Positions 23,018-34,049 of a DNA stretch of 64,000 nt are shown here, one piece after another. The first letter of the stretch is position 1; each line of letters starts with the position of its first letter. The notes below the pieces were generated by a model, which saw nothing but the letters and a program-made list of their open reading frames with translations, had not been told where the DNA came from and did not search any database. Origin of the DNA: Massospora cicadina. Its lineage: Eukaryota > Entomophthoromycota > Entomophthoromycetes > Entomophthorales > Entomophthoraceae. The DNA is taken from contig JAKSZP010009544.1 of NCBI GenBank assembly GCA_022478985.1, positions 33,170 to 97,169 of the forward strand, given 5' to 3'. A program made the translations under genes and the position numbers.

Positions 23018-23656
23018 CTGTGAGAAGGGGATTGCAGTTATTTGAATTGGCACAATTGGATGTGTCCATTAAGGCAGCTGCCATATGACGTCAGACAAGG
23101 GGATCTTGAAAATCTTTATATTGAATTCATTACACAAATTTTACTTTACTATCTCATCCTTTATTATATCTTAAAATTTTCTTTGATGTGGGAAATAAAT
23201 CACTTTTATCTAAAAAACCTTCCAAAGAATCTAGCTTTTTCCCTTCTCTTTGCACTCATAGTTGTTTAAGTGAATTAACTGCTAGTAACCGGTCTGGGAT
23301 TAACCAAATAAGCAAAAACAGCAACCAGTATGAGATCTTCTCTGTTTGGAAAATGACACTCTCTTTTGTGTATGCCTTGAAGATAATCTGCCAAGGGAAA
23401 GATTGGATTGGCTTTCATTGAGTCCCATGGGCCAACGTATAACGAACATGTCTAAGAGTGTCTACAAGAGTTTCGCCATAGGTGTTAAGAGTTTAACAAA
23501 TAATTGATGCTACAAGGGTAGCATCAGAGGAGCATATGCTCTTTGAGAAAGATTGTGATCTTACTAAAAGTTTTCTGGTGACAAATCTATGCGGAATAGA
23601 CCCAATGGCAGCGAATTGGCCTCACATGTTAAGCGGCCAAGGTCAGTGATTTCACT
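23018..23656 (+). repeat. RE1 polypurine tract and 3' LTR, cut by RE4
   Basis: GTGAGAAGGGGA at 23019-23030 is a polypurine tract. The LTR that follows aligns with the 5' copy from about 23155 and stops at 23656, exactly where the RE4 LTR starts with TGAGGCACTG. The remaining part of this LTR is not found elsewhere in the window. Confidence 0.6.
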
Positions 23657-23875
23657 TGAGGCACTGCACCCATTCCAATCAATAAACGCAAAATATAATC
23701 CATTATGTAATATACCACAAGTATGTTTGTAATCATGTGATTAACTGCAAATGTTTCTAACCAACTTGTAAATATTTTTTACTAAACAGGACTTGAAGCT
23801 CCGTTTTTCAAGCAGATGTAATGTCCATCGTAATTCAAAAAATAATTGGTACAAAACAGATCTGAGGATGTAACA
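23657..23875 (-). repeat. RE4 3' LTR (219 bp)
   Basis: TGAGGCACTG to GGATGTAACA. It aligns with 56325-56544 (RE8), and both copies begin at the same base, which supports a true LTR end. The sequence to the right of both copies (GCGCACCCCAGAA and relatives) is also shared and belongs to the pol 3' end. Confidence 0.7.
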
Positions 23876-23959
23876 CTCCTAAAACATCACGCGCACCCCA
23901 GAATTAACTTGTCTTATTTTTGCCTTTACCAGAGGTGTTATACGGTATCTTCAGGCTAG

Positions 23960-24970
23960 GAAAGTTAACTAACTTGATACCCTTAGCCCCATCCCTCTCA
24001 ACCTTAATGGTAAAATAAGTCTCCATAATTAAGCCATTTAACCATGACATTGACCTCTAGTTCTTTTAAGGCGCAACTCCCTGTAGGATCGTCAGCTGGG
24101 GAAAAGCTCTTGTTGGTGGGGGTTAAACTTATGGTGTTACCAACTGATTTGTCCTTGTTCCAATATGCTTACAGGAAATACTTGTGGAACGCATCAATGA
24201 AGTCTTGGGCATGGATACAGTCACTTGCTGAGACCCAGATATTCTCTGTAAAATCAAACCCTTTCCATGTCACAGGGTACTCCAGTATTTTTATAAATGA
24301 TGGGAGGCTACAAACTCTTCTTTCTACACTCTGGGGTCAGCTCCACAAGGTATTCCTCTGTAGTCTCAGGCGAGAGAATTTAAATTAAGGTCAGCTTGCT
24401 TTCATGAAACACCTCAAGATCCAAAACGATTGGGGGAGATCCACTGGTAAAAGTCATGACCCACCTTTCTGACAACGGGGTAAGGGCCTATCATTTTTGG
24501 TCCTGATTTTTTTCATGGCTTCTTAATTGGGATATTTCTGGCATTGGGCATCACATTTCCTTCCTTATATGCAGGATAGACGCATCTCTTACCATATTCA
24601 TTATCCTTGCAGATCTTCATGTCAGCATCCAAATTTCTGTTGACCCCTTATTGTACTTCCTTTGACCTGGCGAAGTCCACCACTGCTACTGCATTGGACC
24701 CACATCTGGGCTCCATGTTAAAAGTTGGGTTAAAAATAATAATTTTCAAAGAGGAAGAACACTAATGGAAGCATGTGGGCATTGCTTTAACTAAATTAGC
24801 CAGGTAAGATTAAACCTAATCATAATGCTTTACTTTAGTATAAGACACAGGATCTTTTATAGGGACTTGTTCACTTACTCTATCTTCTCATCTGACTGGG
24901 GGTGGTAGACACTAGAATGGCATGGACGAATCTGAAGAGATTTTCATATCTCTTCCAATAACATGTATGT
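23960..24970 (-). pseudogene. RE4 integrase C-terminal half with chromodomain
   Basis: Minus strand, in order: THPQSD-like block near 24880-24920 with VNKSL-type remnants, YLANLVKAM (about 24795), VAVVDFARSKEVQ (about 24690), then PGPKMIGPYPVVRKVGHDFY (about 24440-24510), the GPY/F module. The chromodomain at 24172-24293 reads YPVTWKGFDFTENIWVSASD, then HAQDFIDAFHKY, matching the YLVxWKGY...TWEP fold that binds methylated histone H3. The third aromatic-cage residue is in IWV. Such domains guide insertion into heterochromatin, consistent with this nested setting. Frameshifts are present. Confidence 0.85.
24966..24970 (+). repeat. RE5 target site duplication, left (TATGT)
   Basis: TATGT before the RE5 left LTR, repeated at 34045-34049. 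Confidence 0.88.
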
Positions 24971-26091
24971 TTTTAAAATCTTAGGTTAATCTATTGATAG
25001 TTTTCAGGATGATTAACTGCACAGGTTTGAGGTTGTGCAATACTTCACGTTGTCCAATATAAATATATATTTGATAGATAATAGTATGAAGTCTAATGTC
25101 CTTAGTTGAATAGATTAAAGTGTTTTTGATCTAATGATTGACCAATATTCCTTTTTGAAATACTTAAAATGTCCACAATAGGGATTAGTTTCCTTATACT
25201 GTCTAACTTGATCCACGCTCAGATCCTCGCTTATGGCTTCTCTCTAGTGACACACAGTCAGCAGCAATTCCCATATCAGCTCAGCTTCTCTTCTCTGGAT
25301 ACTTGGTCCTTACTCTTTATCCTAAAGAGTCTCCAATTAAAGCACACAGCAATAAAGTCCTTGAAGAAGAATAAAACTAGAAACAAATTCTGAAAAAAGT
25401 ATATTATGATATTACTCTGGTAATTGGTGAAATTAATCTTTCTTTTATTAGGTTAATCATTAATGGAATTTATAGTGGGAATTTGGCGTCCAACCCTCAG
25501 TTGGCACCTCAATGATGTAACGGCAGAAATTGATATTGAATTACCCTTTGTTGTCTCATCAGCAATGGTCTACCTCATCCTGGCTAGGATTCTGTCATTG
25601 AACTTCCCCAAGACCTGAAATGGAAAGAGTCAGAAAATATATCCCTAACGTTTTCCTCTCTGGATCTCAGTGAACCATCCATATTTGAAAAGTGACATGT
25701 TTGGATAATGTGACTTGTATATTTAAGGCAGGTCACAAATCAACTGATTAATTTACAGTTGCAGGAAGCATCACTCACCTCCCAACTTGATCCTTAAATA
25801 CCCATTCAATTGGTGATAAAAACTGAATAATCCCAATTAGTACATCTGATAGTTAATTATCAATCAACTATCAGATGTCCCATTTTGTCAGCAACTCTGC
25901 TCAACAAGATCTTAAGCAGACACCCAGATCAATCCCCAATGGATCCAAACCAGGTGAATTATCTAAAATACTCAAACATTATTAACTCAAAATCAGGGTC
26001 AAATAATATTCAAATCACTTAGCTAAGGGAAATTATCCCCTAGCGACCCCTGGTAATCTAGTTGGCTGGGAATGTGGGAAAATTCCCAACA
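24971..26091 (-). repeat. RE5 3' LTR (1121 bp)
   Basis: Aligns with 33396-34044. Shared words include AGATCCTCG, TATGGCTTCTCTCT, GTCAGCAGCAATT and TATCAGCTCAGCTTCTCTTC. Ends AAAATTCCCAACA. It holds 25350-25841, which is missing in the right copy, and a 13-bp inverted repeat (25842-25854 with 25866-25878). Confidence 0.92.
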
Positions 26092-26110
26092 CATCCCCCA
26101 TCATGACTAG
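26092..26110 (-). other. RE5 polypurine tract
   Basis: The plus strand reads CATCCCCCATCATGACTAG, that is GGGGGATG on the element strand right before the LTR start TGTTGGGAA. RE9 has CATACCCCACT at the same place. Confidence 0.75.
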
Positions 26111-27037
26111 ATTTCCAGTAAGAAAAGGTTCAGGACAAGTGAATACTGCTTTGGAAACTAGGTCAAATACCTTTTAGTTCAAGCATAGTACAGTTATTGG
26201 TACTCAATGCTGCTTGGGATGACCTTTGGCATGAGGCTCTCTTCCTATTCTTCCTTGCACCGCCTACTCAGAGTACGGTTCCCATGATCTTCTGTCATTT
26301 TGGGCTGATCAAATTACTTGTGACAATATTAATCCAATGATCCAGTTTTATCCCTGTCAGGGCATATGAACCACTGTCATATTCAGGATTCTTGGTCTGG
26401 CGTCCTCAAGTTCCTGATTTTTCTCCTTGACCTCAGTAGGGATTTTGCTGTCAATGTTAAATTCATGGTGCAATTAAGAATACTCATTTATAATTGCCCT
26501 TGTTATTTTCTCATAATAACCTCTTTGCTCAATTATTCTTAATTCTTCTCTAGAGAGCTTATCCCATTAAATTTGAGTATAATTTTTAAAATTAGAGCTT
26601 AATTGATTTTGGAGTGCATAATGTTGACTAACATAAAAGTCCGATATCCCCCCTCTTGTCCAGCTCATATGTCAAATTTGGAGTTGCAGTACCAACAGAT
26701 GCTTGATAGCATGTCTAATAAAGACCTTCGGCTCATCCAGATTATGAGTTGATTTGTATTCCAGAACCTCTTCTATGGTCCTCCCAGGACTCATATTCCC
26801 AGTCAAGTCCCCATGGCCAGTCCTTCCGTGGAATTACTGGAAACAAAATCAACCCTGACAAAACCAGGTTAGCAATCGTCTCAAACAACTCAAACCAATC
26901 CTTACATAGTTGTCACTTCCTGTTAGATTTTGAAACTCTCCCAGATAGCTCCATTCTCAGATTCTCTTACCATCATCATTGAACCTCCTGAAGCAATGCC
27001 CTCTGCTATCAATTAACTGTTCCTCACCAGATCATAA
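26111..27037 (+). other. RE5 5' part of antisense region
   Basis: Between the polypurine tract and the conserved part of the antisense gene. Plus-strand frames such as 26749-26982 exist but do not align clearly with exon 1 of RE3, so I do not call a start. It may hold the promoter and the diverged N-terminal part of the antisense gene. Confidence 0.35.
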
Positions 27038-27579
27038 TTGCTTCCAGAGTTCCTTTTCCAACTCAGCCATTATTACAAACCAGATGTTTTGTCAACTGAA
27101 CTAGCCATCAGAAACAGCAAACATTTCAAACTCCCCTATGCAGAATTAAGGGTCCAAATCACCAAGGCTCTATCCATAGCTTTGAGCCCCTCTAATTTTA
27201 AAAACATTCTAGATAAGGACGTTGTAGCCTATGCTCTTTGCTTTGTCAGCCAAATTCTTTGAAGTTGGGCCATTAAGCTTCCCGCCTCTCCCAGATTTCA
27301 TTGCTCATTCTGCTTTCGCTTCTGAGGTACTTTTAGTTGTCATCTGCAGGATGCCATTTGCTCCTATACGGCTATTTTGTTTCTGGTGCATCTCATGGGT
27401 ATCTTTCTCTGATGGCTTTAATAAGAGGCATGATTTGGAAACCTTCGCCTACTTCTCAGTGCTCAATTTCAGCACATATGTCCAATGTTCTTAACAAAGC
27501 CCATCGCCAAGCACTCAAGACCAATCTTCCAGCTCGGTCCCATATCAAAATTACTCTGGGTTATTCATTGACTGAATGA
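27038..27579 (+). pseudogene. RE5 antisense gene, conserved part
   Basis: Plus strand, opposite to gag-pol. Block 1 (27038-27253) contains LPYAELRVQITKALSI and LDKDVVAYALCFVSQ. Block 2 (27337-27579) contains CHLLLYGYFVSGASHGYL and HMSNVLNKAHRQAL. The two blocks are in different frames and join through an 83-nt interval (27254-27336) that ends TTTTAG; its start is AT where RE3 has GT, a single G to A change that would destroy the donor. Both blocks match RE3 exons at the same distance from the splice point. Function unknown; no family recognised. Confidence 0.65.
27254..27336 (+). other. RE5 antisense-gene intron (donor mutated)
   Basis: ATTCTTTG to CTTTTAG, 83 nt, the same length as in RE3 and frame-restoring in the same way. 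The GT donor appears mutated to AT. Confidence 0.5.
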
Positions 27580-27599
27580 CTCTTCTTGTTTTGTTGCTT

Positions 27600-29200
27600 C
27601 ACTCCCCAATCCAGGGTTTCACGTTTGGCTTGTTCTGACATATTCATCTCTCTTCCCCTAATCACTTTCTCACAGGGATCTTCATCCACTTAACAAACTT
27701 GGTTTCAAGTAGGTCTAGCCCTTGCTAGCATCTGATCTCACATAGACTTTGATGGGTTGTTTACTCCTACTGCGATCAATCCTCCCTCCCTCAATAGGTG
27801 ACATAGGTGGATTCATCCTCAGGTCAAGGATAATTAATAAAAATTAAATTAAAATAATCTTTTTTCTTTGCGTTTTTTAATATTTAATTTATTTTACTGT
27901 ATCTATTTATCAATCTTTTATTTTTTCTTCTTTTTTATATGGGACTTGACCTTTATCATTTCAGCGGTCCATCTTTTATATTTTATTCCACCAAACTTGT
28001 TCCTAGGTATACTTAGACCTAACAGTTTTCTATGGTTCAGAGGTCATATTTTTTAAAACTTAATTGTCAAGTTTGTTTCAGCGGTCCTTTTTTCAGACTT
28101 AACCAAATCATCAGGACATAACCAATCTAATGGTTCAGCAGTCCTTCAGGAAGACTTCTTATAATATTTTTTCATTGATAAACTGCTTTAAATGATTAGC
28201 ATGGACTTGATTTACTATCCTTCCATCCTAGAGGTTCTTGATGAATTAGGCATCTATTACTGTCTTGGCAATAATCCCAAATGGACTTGACCACAATGCA
28301 TCTAGTTGTTGCTTCTCCCAAAACCATGTGTATTATAATAGGCAACTCTTTTGCCTACTCGGATTTCTGATAAGGCCAGTCAGTTCTTATCATCTGTTGT
28401 TTTCACTCAAGTTCTTTTCTTTAAAGTCATATCTAATGTTTGCATTTGCTTTTTGATCAGGATATTTATCAATCTGTTCAGGTACTGCTTGGCACTCATC
28501 CCTAATGTTGTTTCCACCACCAAATCTAAAATAGGCGGTAATGCGGCCTTCCTTCTGTATAGCAGTCCAGATGGCATCTTTCATGTTGCCATATGCTGAC
28601 TTATGTTGTAGACAAACGTCACCAAACTAAGGTACGGTCCCTACATGGAAGTTCTTCCTGTGGCCAGCTTTCTCCGCGTCATGGCCAGCAACCCATTGAC
28701 CCGTTCTACTAGTCCATTTGTCTCTGGCTGGTATGGTACAGACATGACTCCTTGGATCCCCATTATTTTATTTAATTGTGGGATCACATGCGACTGAGAT
28801 TCGTTCCATTGCTGTTCAGATGAACCTGCGCGCATCCATGTCTGTATACTACTTGATCTAGGATAAACTTTGCAGTGCTGGTAACGTCTACTTTTTCCAG
28901 GGCCTTCATCTCGACCCATCTTGTCAGATGGTCAATTGCAACTATGATGTAATGATGCCCCAAGTACTTATGGTTATTGGTCCCATCACATCCATGGACA
29001 CCATATGTCAAGCAAATTCAGGATAACCATTCAGTATCCAGTCATGTTCTTGTGCAGTTTGTGTAGCTGGCACTCCACACAACAAACCAGATAGTCTACT
29101 ACATCATAGTTGATGGACTCCCAGTAGTAATACTGGCAAATATGATCAGTTGTCTTCCTTTGGCCTCTGTTCCTGACAACCTTATGAGCGGCTTGAACCA
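27600..29200 (-). pseudogene. RE5 integrase and pol tail (broken)
   Basis: Minus strand. The HHCC region is around 29030-29190. Core: GHHYIIVAIDHLTRWVEMKA (28890-28950) keeps the first Asp; the second block reads NSNGTNL where SDNGxxF is expected, so the second Asp is lost; PYQPETNGLVERVNG (28690-28735) keeps the Glu. The C-terminal part continues to about 28200 (for example ALPPILDLVVETTLGM). The tail EGGRIDRSRSKQPIKVYVRS ends near 27715 and matches RE3. Downstream lies the convergent antisense gene. Confidence 0.85.
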
Positions 29201-29499
29201 TACTATCTTGTTTTAATGGCTTTGGGAATAGAAATGCTTCCCAACAATCACCTTGAAAACTTGTCTATTCATGGTCTCACTCTTTTCCATTGCTAATTGA
29301 AACGCACCTTAAATCCTTGGGGCTTATTCCTGATTTCTCCTTTGACCATTCTCTAAAATAGCTCATCCAATTGCTGGTATACTACCTGGACTATTAGTAA
29401 CTGTGATAAGCCATCTGCATTTTGATGAGAAGCTCTAGCTCAGCGGACTATATAATAATTTTAAGCCTGTAGCTTTAGTGCCCATTGGGCCAGTCATCA

Positions 29500-30700
29500 T
29501 TCTGGTTCTCTTAATTTGTGTGGCCAATGCAACGAGGAGTGGTCCATCACCACTTAGAAGTACGCTCCATGAATAAATACCAAAAACTGTTTACAGGCAT
29601 AGATGACCGCAAGGCATTTATACTCAGTCACATTGTAATTTTTCTCACCAGCTGAGAGTGTCCAGATCACATATTCTACCAGATGTTTATCCCCAAGTTT
29701 ATCTACTTGGCTCAGTATGGCATTAATTGCCATTGTCAAAGCATTAGTTTGTATTATAAATTCTAAATTAAAATTTTGGTATTTCACAATTGGAGAATTT
29801 ATTAATTACTGGCATAATTCATCAAAGGAACTCTGGGACTCTTCACTTCAAAAAAATCCCTTTCTTTGGATCCTTCAGCAGATGTAAGAGGGGCTCAACG
29901 ATTCTTGCAAAATCAAATGATCTTCTATAGTATCCAACTATTCTAAGAAACGCTTGGATTTCATGGACGTTCTTTGGTACAGAAATTCGCACTATGGCTT
30001 CAATTTTCTGGGCTTGTGGCTGCAGTCCACTAGAGTTGATTATGAATACCAGATATTCTAACTCTTCCTGAAGAAGTGGCACTTACTCGCCTTAATCTTC
30101 AGGTTGGCAGCAGATAGTCGCTTGAAAACTTCCTCTAAATGGTGCAAATAGTCAGTAAATGTCCTACTAAACACATTTATATCATCCAAGTAAACCAGGA
30201 TGCATGACAACTTTAGGTCATTTAGTATGGCGTCCCTGGCCCTATGGAACGTTGCAGGCGCATTGCACAGACCCTGGGGCATCCTCGTCAGTTTATAAAG
30301 CCTCTGTGTGTGATAATAATCGCGCATTTCTCTTGGCTTCTCTTACCAAATTGATTTGCCAATCTCCTGATATTAGATACATTGAGGAGAAATACTTCAA
30401 TCCTCCCAAGCAACATAGCAAAATTTATCAATTCTTGGTAATGGATATGAATCCTTCTTCATAATCTTGTTCAGGTTCTAATAAATTAGTCACTACCCGA
30501 TTATAGCCATCCTATTTCAACATGATTAGGATAGGGCTTGCCCAGGGACTCAATGATAAAACGAGAAGCACATGCTTTATTAGTTTACTGATTTCTTCCT
30601 CTACTACCACTTTGGCCACCTTCAACTGTTAAATTGGTATCATCCTGATTGGCAATTTTCCCCGGTATGGACCTTGTGGATCACATCTCTCACACATCCC
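29500..30700 (-). pseudogene. RE5 RT and RNase H (broken, YLDD intact)
   Basis: The frame 30058-30327 reads MPQGLCNAPATFHRARDAIL, then LVYLDDINVFSRTFTDYLHH, with YLDD at 30181-30192. 29843-30082 holds FIINSSGLQPQAQKIEAIV and FLRIVGYYRRSFDFA (RT connection). RNase H at 29554-29787 reads FIIQTNALTMAINAILSQ, where TNA replaces TDA, so its first catalytic Asp is lost. VTEYKCLAVIYACKQF follows. RT fingers lie at 30330-30700 with stops. Confidence 0.88.
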
Positions 30701-31149
30701 AAATCATTGTCATCCTGGGAAATTACTTACTAATACTTTTCAAATAATTTGAGCGCCTCCTACTACTGTTTGTCCATCAGATCAGCCAGTTTCTCTCTAT
30801 CAAGAATAAAATGACGCTTTAAGTCATCCCTGCCAGTAATCCCATTTTATTGAGAGTCCCAAAATCGTGGAATTTCCTCAATTCAGCTTTTGGTATTAGA
30901 TGAATAAATGCAACAATATGATTCTTCTTGATCTTCATCAGTATTTCACTCAAATTCGCCAGGAGAACTCAAATTTATCCATGGCCTGGCATAATTATTC
31001 CAGAAGCCACCCATGGCTCTACTCTGGACTTCCTCCAGGGGCTTCAGACTTCCCCATACAGCAGCTCTGGTATCTCCAATGTCAAGCCCTTGTTGACTAT
31101 TATCTGTGATCCCGGTGGTATGGTTCTCACACTCTTAAGCCTCAGAAGA

Positions 31150-31620
31150 ATTACCAATTTACTAGGATTTCTGTCATCATTTCTCGTTGCTTCCAGCCAA
31201 CTAGTTGGTATTGAATTGGGACAATGCCAACATTGTAGATCAGGATGATGATGTTATTTCTCTTAGTCAGTGAAGCTTTCTCATCTTTCAGATAAACCAA
31301 TGTTAATGTCTGACCCAATATGGTCAACTTATTATCCTCAAAGTTACATTTAACTCCATATTTTTGTATAAACTCAATCCTGATCAGAATGTTGTAGTTT
31401 TGGTTAGCCAAAACTATTGATGGAGTGTATACACTAAGGATCCAAATAGAAGTGGTAGAGCTCTATACACTCCACATGAGATGGTGGTATTTGGCCTGAT
31501 TGTCCCATAGACTTTTCTTGTGTTCTAAGTCAGGCGAGATATTCATCCTCTTCACCAGCTTAGTCAAAACAATGTTGATGGGATCTCCATTGTCAACTAT
31601 TTCCCTCACCTATACTTAAT
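31150..31620 (-). pseudogene. RE5 protease (active site DNG)
   Basis: Reads IVDNGDPINIVLTKLVKRMN with the active-site triplet at 31586-31594 as DNG where D(S/T)G is usual: the catalytic Asp is kept and the second residue changed. The C-terminal NQNYNILIRIEFIQKYGVKC (31330-31410) shows ILIR for ILIG. Frames shift between the two halves. Confidence 0.78.
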
Positions 31621-32127
31621 TAACTAGTATATTTATATCCGTACACCTGGAGTACTGTAAAATCATTTTACTGAGTGAATAGCGGCATTATTAGCCAAAT
31701 CAAGGGCGTAAATTATTTTTGCTGATAGATCATGAAACGATTCTTTGATTACACTAAGGATAATTGACAGTTTTGCCTCATCTAATTTGACTTCATCAAC
31801 TCATCTGGATTATCTGTGGCTTAAATTTTGTTCACCAGTTATCACACATATGATTGAGCAACTTCCTTAGTTATTTTGGGATCAATCCCCCTTCATTCCA
31901 GATATGTAAATGCGTTCACATCTAAATCGACCACTTGATATAGCTGATCCTGCGCATCATCAACAAAAAGATCACTAATGTCAATTTCTTAGTGATAATA
32001 TTGGGAGGAACAGGTTTTTCCGCAGCTCTAGACTGTTCCCAATCTAGGCTGTGGGCCCTTTTCCTGACTCCTGGGAAGTTTTAAAATCTTTTACTTGGAC
32101 CACACTTATCTGTTCTTTAAATTTCTT

Positions 32128-32169
32128 GCAGTTCACAGCAAAATGTCCTTTTCCTCCACACTGGTAACA
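32128..32169 (-). other. RE5 Gag CCHC zinc knuckle, intact
   Basis: Translates to CYQCGGKGHFAVNC: perfect C-x2-C-x4-H-x4-C. It is the only fully intact knuckle I see in the window. Confidence 0.92.
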
Positions 32170-33105
32170 GATTTTTTTTTCTTCTTATTGATCTGCTTAA
32201 ACTCTTTGGCTTACTTCCTGGAACAGTTCAGTTATTCAACTCCTTAGTGCCCCCAGTCTCCTTTGTGGAAATTCACTTTTCTTACTGGATTTAATTTGAA
32301 ACTTCTATTTGGAGCATCAAAGGTAGCTCCCAATATTTTAAATAATCCACCATCTTAGAGGTGATAATCTCCATTGTGAACCCAGAAGAAATCATTTAAT
32401 GCAAATTGCAATAGGGCTAAAGGGCCACTTGCAGTGCAATCCGTGCATTGAAATCATCCAGCACTTTTGCTCCAACCAAAAATCTGCAATTCTTGGTAGA
32501 AATGATTGAAGAAACTTGGTTAGGATTCATCCTTCTGAAATTGGATTCCCATGAATTCTTGCTTGTGCTTTGAATTGAACATGAGACTTTCAATTTTCAT
32601 AATGGCCTTGGCCTCTTCTAATGGCCAGATGTCCCTTCTAGATGGGATAACACCAGGCTCTCACAATAAGTATCCAAGCAATTAATCGCCATCAAAGCTT
32701 TTTGATGATCGTCATATCTGAACATTGTCATGTCAAAATAATCGGAAAAATGCAGGGGCGTTACCCAATGGAAAGTAGGTAAACTTGACATCAAATTGAA
32801 TTCCTCCAATATTTTCTCTAGCCACCGCTCTTGGTTTGGCTACTCTACTAACTTGAGGAGTGATTTTGGGTGTCATCTCTAAAATGGCTTTGAAAGTGGA
32901 CAGCATATTTCCTGGGGTAGCTGTCTTTATAACTGGAGTCAGTGGAGTTCTTTTTTTGGCTCCATCGCTGCATATGGCTCACATTTGCATTTGTGAGTCT
33001 ACAACTCCTCAACTTGTTTAATCATAATCTCTATATATGTGCTGAATGTCCATAATCAAATGTGATCCACTTCACATTCCATTTTCAAAAATACGGCTTA
33101 CTAAA

Positions 33106-33161
33106 CTAAACTCTAATTCCTTTTTTTTAGTACTAGATGGTCTAAACTCTAATTCCTTTTT
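33106..33161. repeat. micro-insertion site 3 with 20-nt direct repeats
   Basis: CTAAACTCTAATTCCTTTTT at 33106-33125 and 33142-33161, identical, flanking TTTAGTACTAGATGGT at 33126-33141. Same insert as the two sites in RE3. Confidence 0.95.
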
Positions 33162-33375
33162 CTTCAATGACATTACTTTTCTTAGTAACTCATTGCCAAA
33201 ACTAGCAACATTTTTGACCCCTTCCTAAATCTTGGTAACTCTCTTCTTCAAGGCAGCGAATTATTGATGATCTGCAGAATTTAAGGCGTTATGGTTCATG
33301 GTTGCCAACTCTATCCAGAGTTTTCTAAATTTGTCCTTGAAAGACATCATGTCCTAGTATCTATCTCAACTACAA

Positions 33376-33393
33376 CCCCTGTAGTGAGCACCA
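33376..33393 (-). other. RE5 primer-binding site
   Basis: Plus strand CCCCTGTAGTGAGCACCA, identical to RE3; two bases separate it from the LTR. Confidence 0.88.
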
Positions 33394-33395
33394 AT

Positions 33396-34044
33396 TGTTA
33401 TAATCCTAGGTTTTTTTAATTTATAGTCTCCAGGATGGTTAACTCACTGTCTTGATATTGTGCAATCCTATGCGTTGCTGATAAAAATATATTAAATTGA
33501 TAATAGTATGAAGAATATTATCCATAGTTGAATAGATCACTAGTGTTTTTGGTCCAACGCTTGACCACTATTCCCCCAAAAATACTTAAGATGTCATCAA
33601 TAGGGATTCGTTCCTTTATACTGCCTATCTTGATCAATGCTCAGATCCTCGTTTATGGCTTCTCTCTGGTGAAACACAGTCAGCAGCAATTTCCGTATCA
33701 GCTCAGCTTCTCTTCTCAGGATCATCAATCCTTACTTTTTATCCTAAAGAGTCTCCAATTAAAGCACACAGTTACCTTACTGATCCAAAAAAATACACCT
33801 GATAGTTAATTATTAATCAACTATGAGATGTCCCATTTCATTGGCAACTCTGCCCAACAAGATTATAAGCATTCACCTGGATTGATCCCTGACGGATCAG
33901 ACCCAGGCGAATTACTAAAAATCACCCAAACATTGTTAACCCAAAATCAGGGTCAACTGATATCCAATTCCTTTCTTATATGGAATTATCCCCTAGCGAC
34001 CCCCATTAAACTAATTGGCTGGGTATGTTGGAAAAATCCCAACA
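33396..34044 (-). repeat. RE5 5' LTR with internal deletion (649 bp)
   Basis: TGTTATAATC to ATCCCAACA. It lacks the equivalent of 25350-25841 and has 23 bp of filler (33772-33794) at the breakpoint. TATGT follows. Confidence 0.92.
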
Positions 34045-34049
34045 TATGT
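34045..34049 (+). repeat. RE5 target site duplication, right (TATGT)
   Basis: Exact copy of 24966-24970. Confidence 0.88.

Larger units (their letters stand above)
660..23656 (+). mobile_element. RE1: relic Ty3/gypsy element, split in three
   Basis: The outermost plus-strand element of the left third. It is made of 660-3003 (LTR, gag, start of protease), 9877-10846 (protease to RT start) and 20072-23656 (RT, RNase H, integrase, 3' LTR). The pieces join logically: the protease region breaks at RE2 and the RT breaks at RE3, with protein homology resuming in order on the far side. The 3' LTR stops abruptly at 23656 where RE4 begins. Frequent stops make it a dead copy. The intervening coordinates belong to RE2 and RE3. 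Confidence 0.75.
31700..33360 (-). pseudogene. RE5 gag (broken, zinc knuckle intact)
   Basis: Minus strand from just inside the PBS. An N-terminal coiled-coil-like part starts MSFKDKFRKLWIELATMNHN near 33350 and runs with Lys/Glu-rich helices to about 33040. Capsid-like pieces are at 32618-32809 (FHWVTPLHFSDYFDMTMF) and 32400-32600. The zinc knuckle is at 32128-32169. Stops interrupt several points, and a micro-insertion at 33126 lies in the coiled coil. Confidence 0.75.
24971..34044 (-). mobile_element. RE5: best-preserved Ty3/gypsy element, with antisense gene
   Basis: A 9.1-kb minus-strand element inserted in the RE4 integrase, with an exact TATGT duplication. LTRs are 1121 bp (left) and 649 bp (right, internal deletion). 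It keeps a perfect PBS, an intact Gag CCHC knuckle, an intact YLDD box and a plus-strand gene between integrase and 3' LTR. Stops and frameshifts still break gag-pol. It belongs to the same broad group as RE3 and RE9. Confidence 0.93.

Noticed and set aside
24044..24388. 114-codon plus-strand frame
   Set aside because: It is the shadow of the RE4 chromodomain and integrase end on the minus strand, which has clear motifs.
30900..31248. Plus-strand frames of 69 and 106 codons
   Set aside because: They overlap the RE5 protease on the other strand; no conservation in RE3 or RE7.
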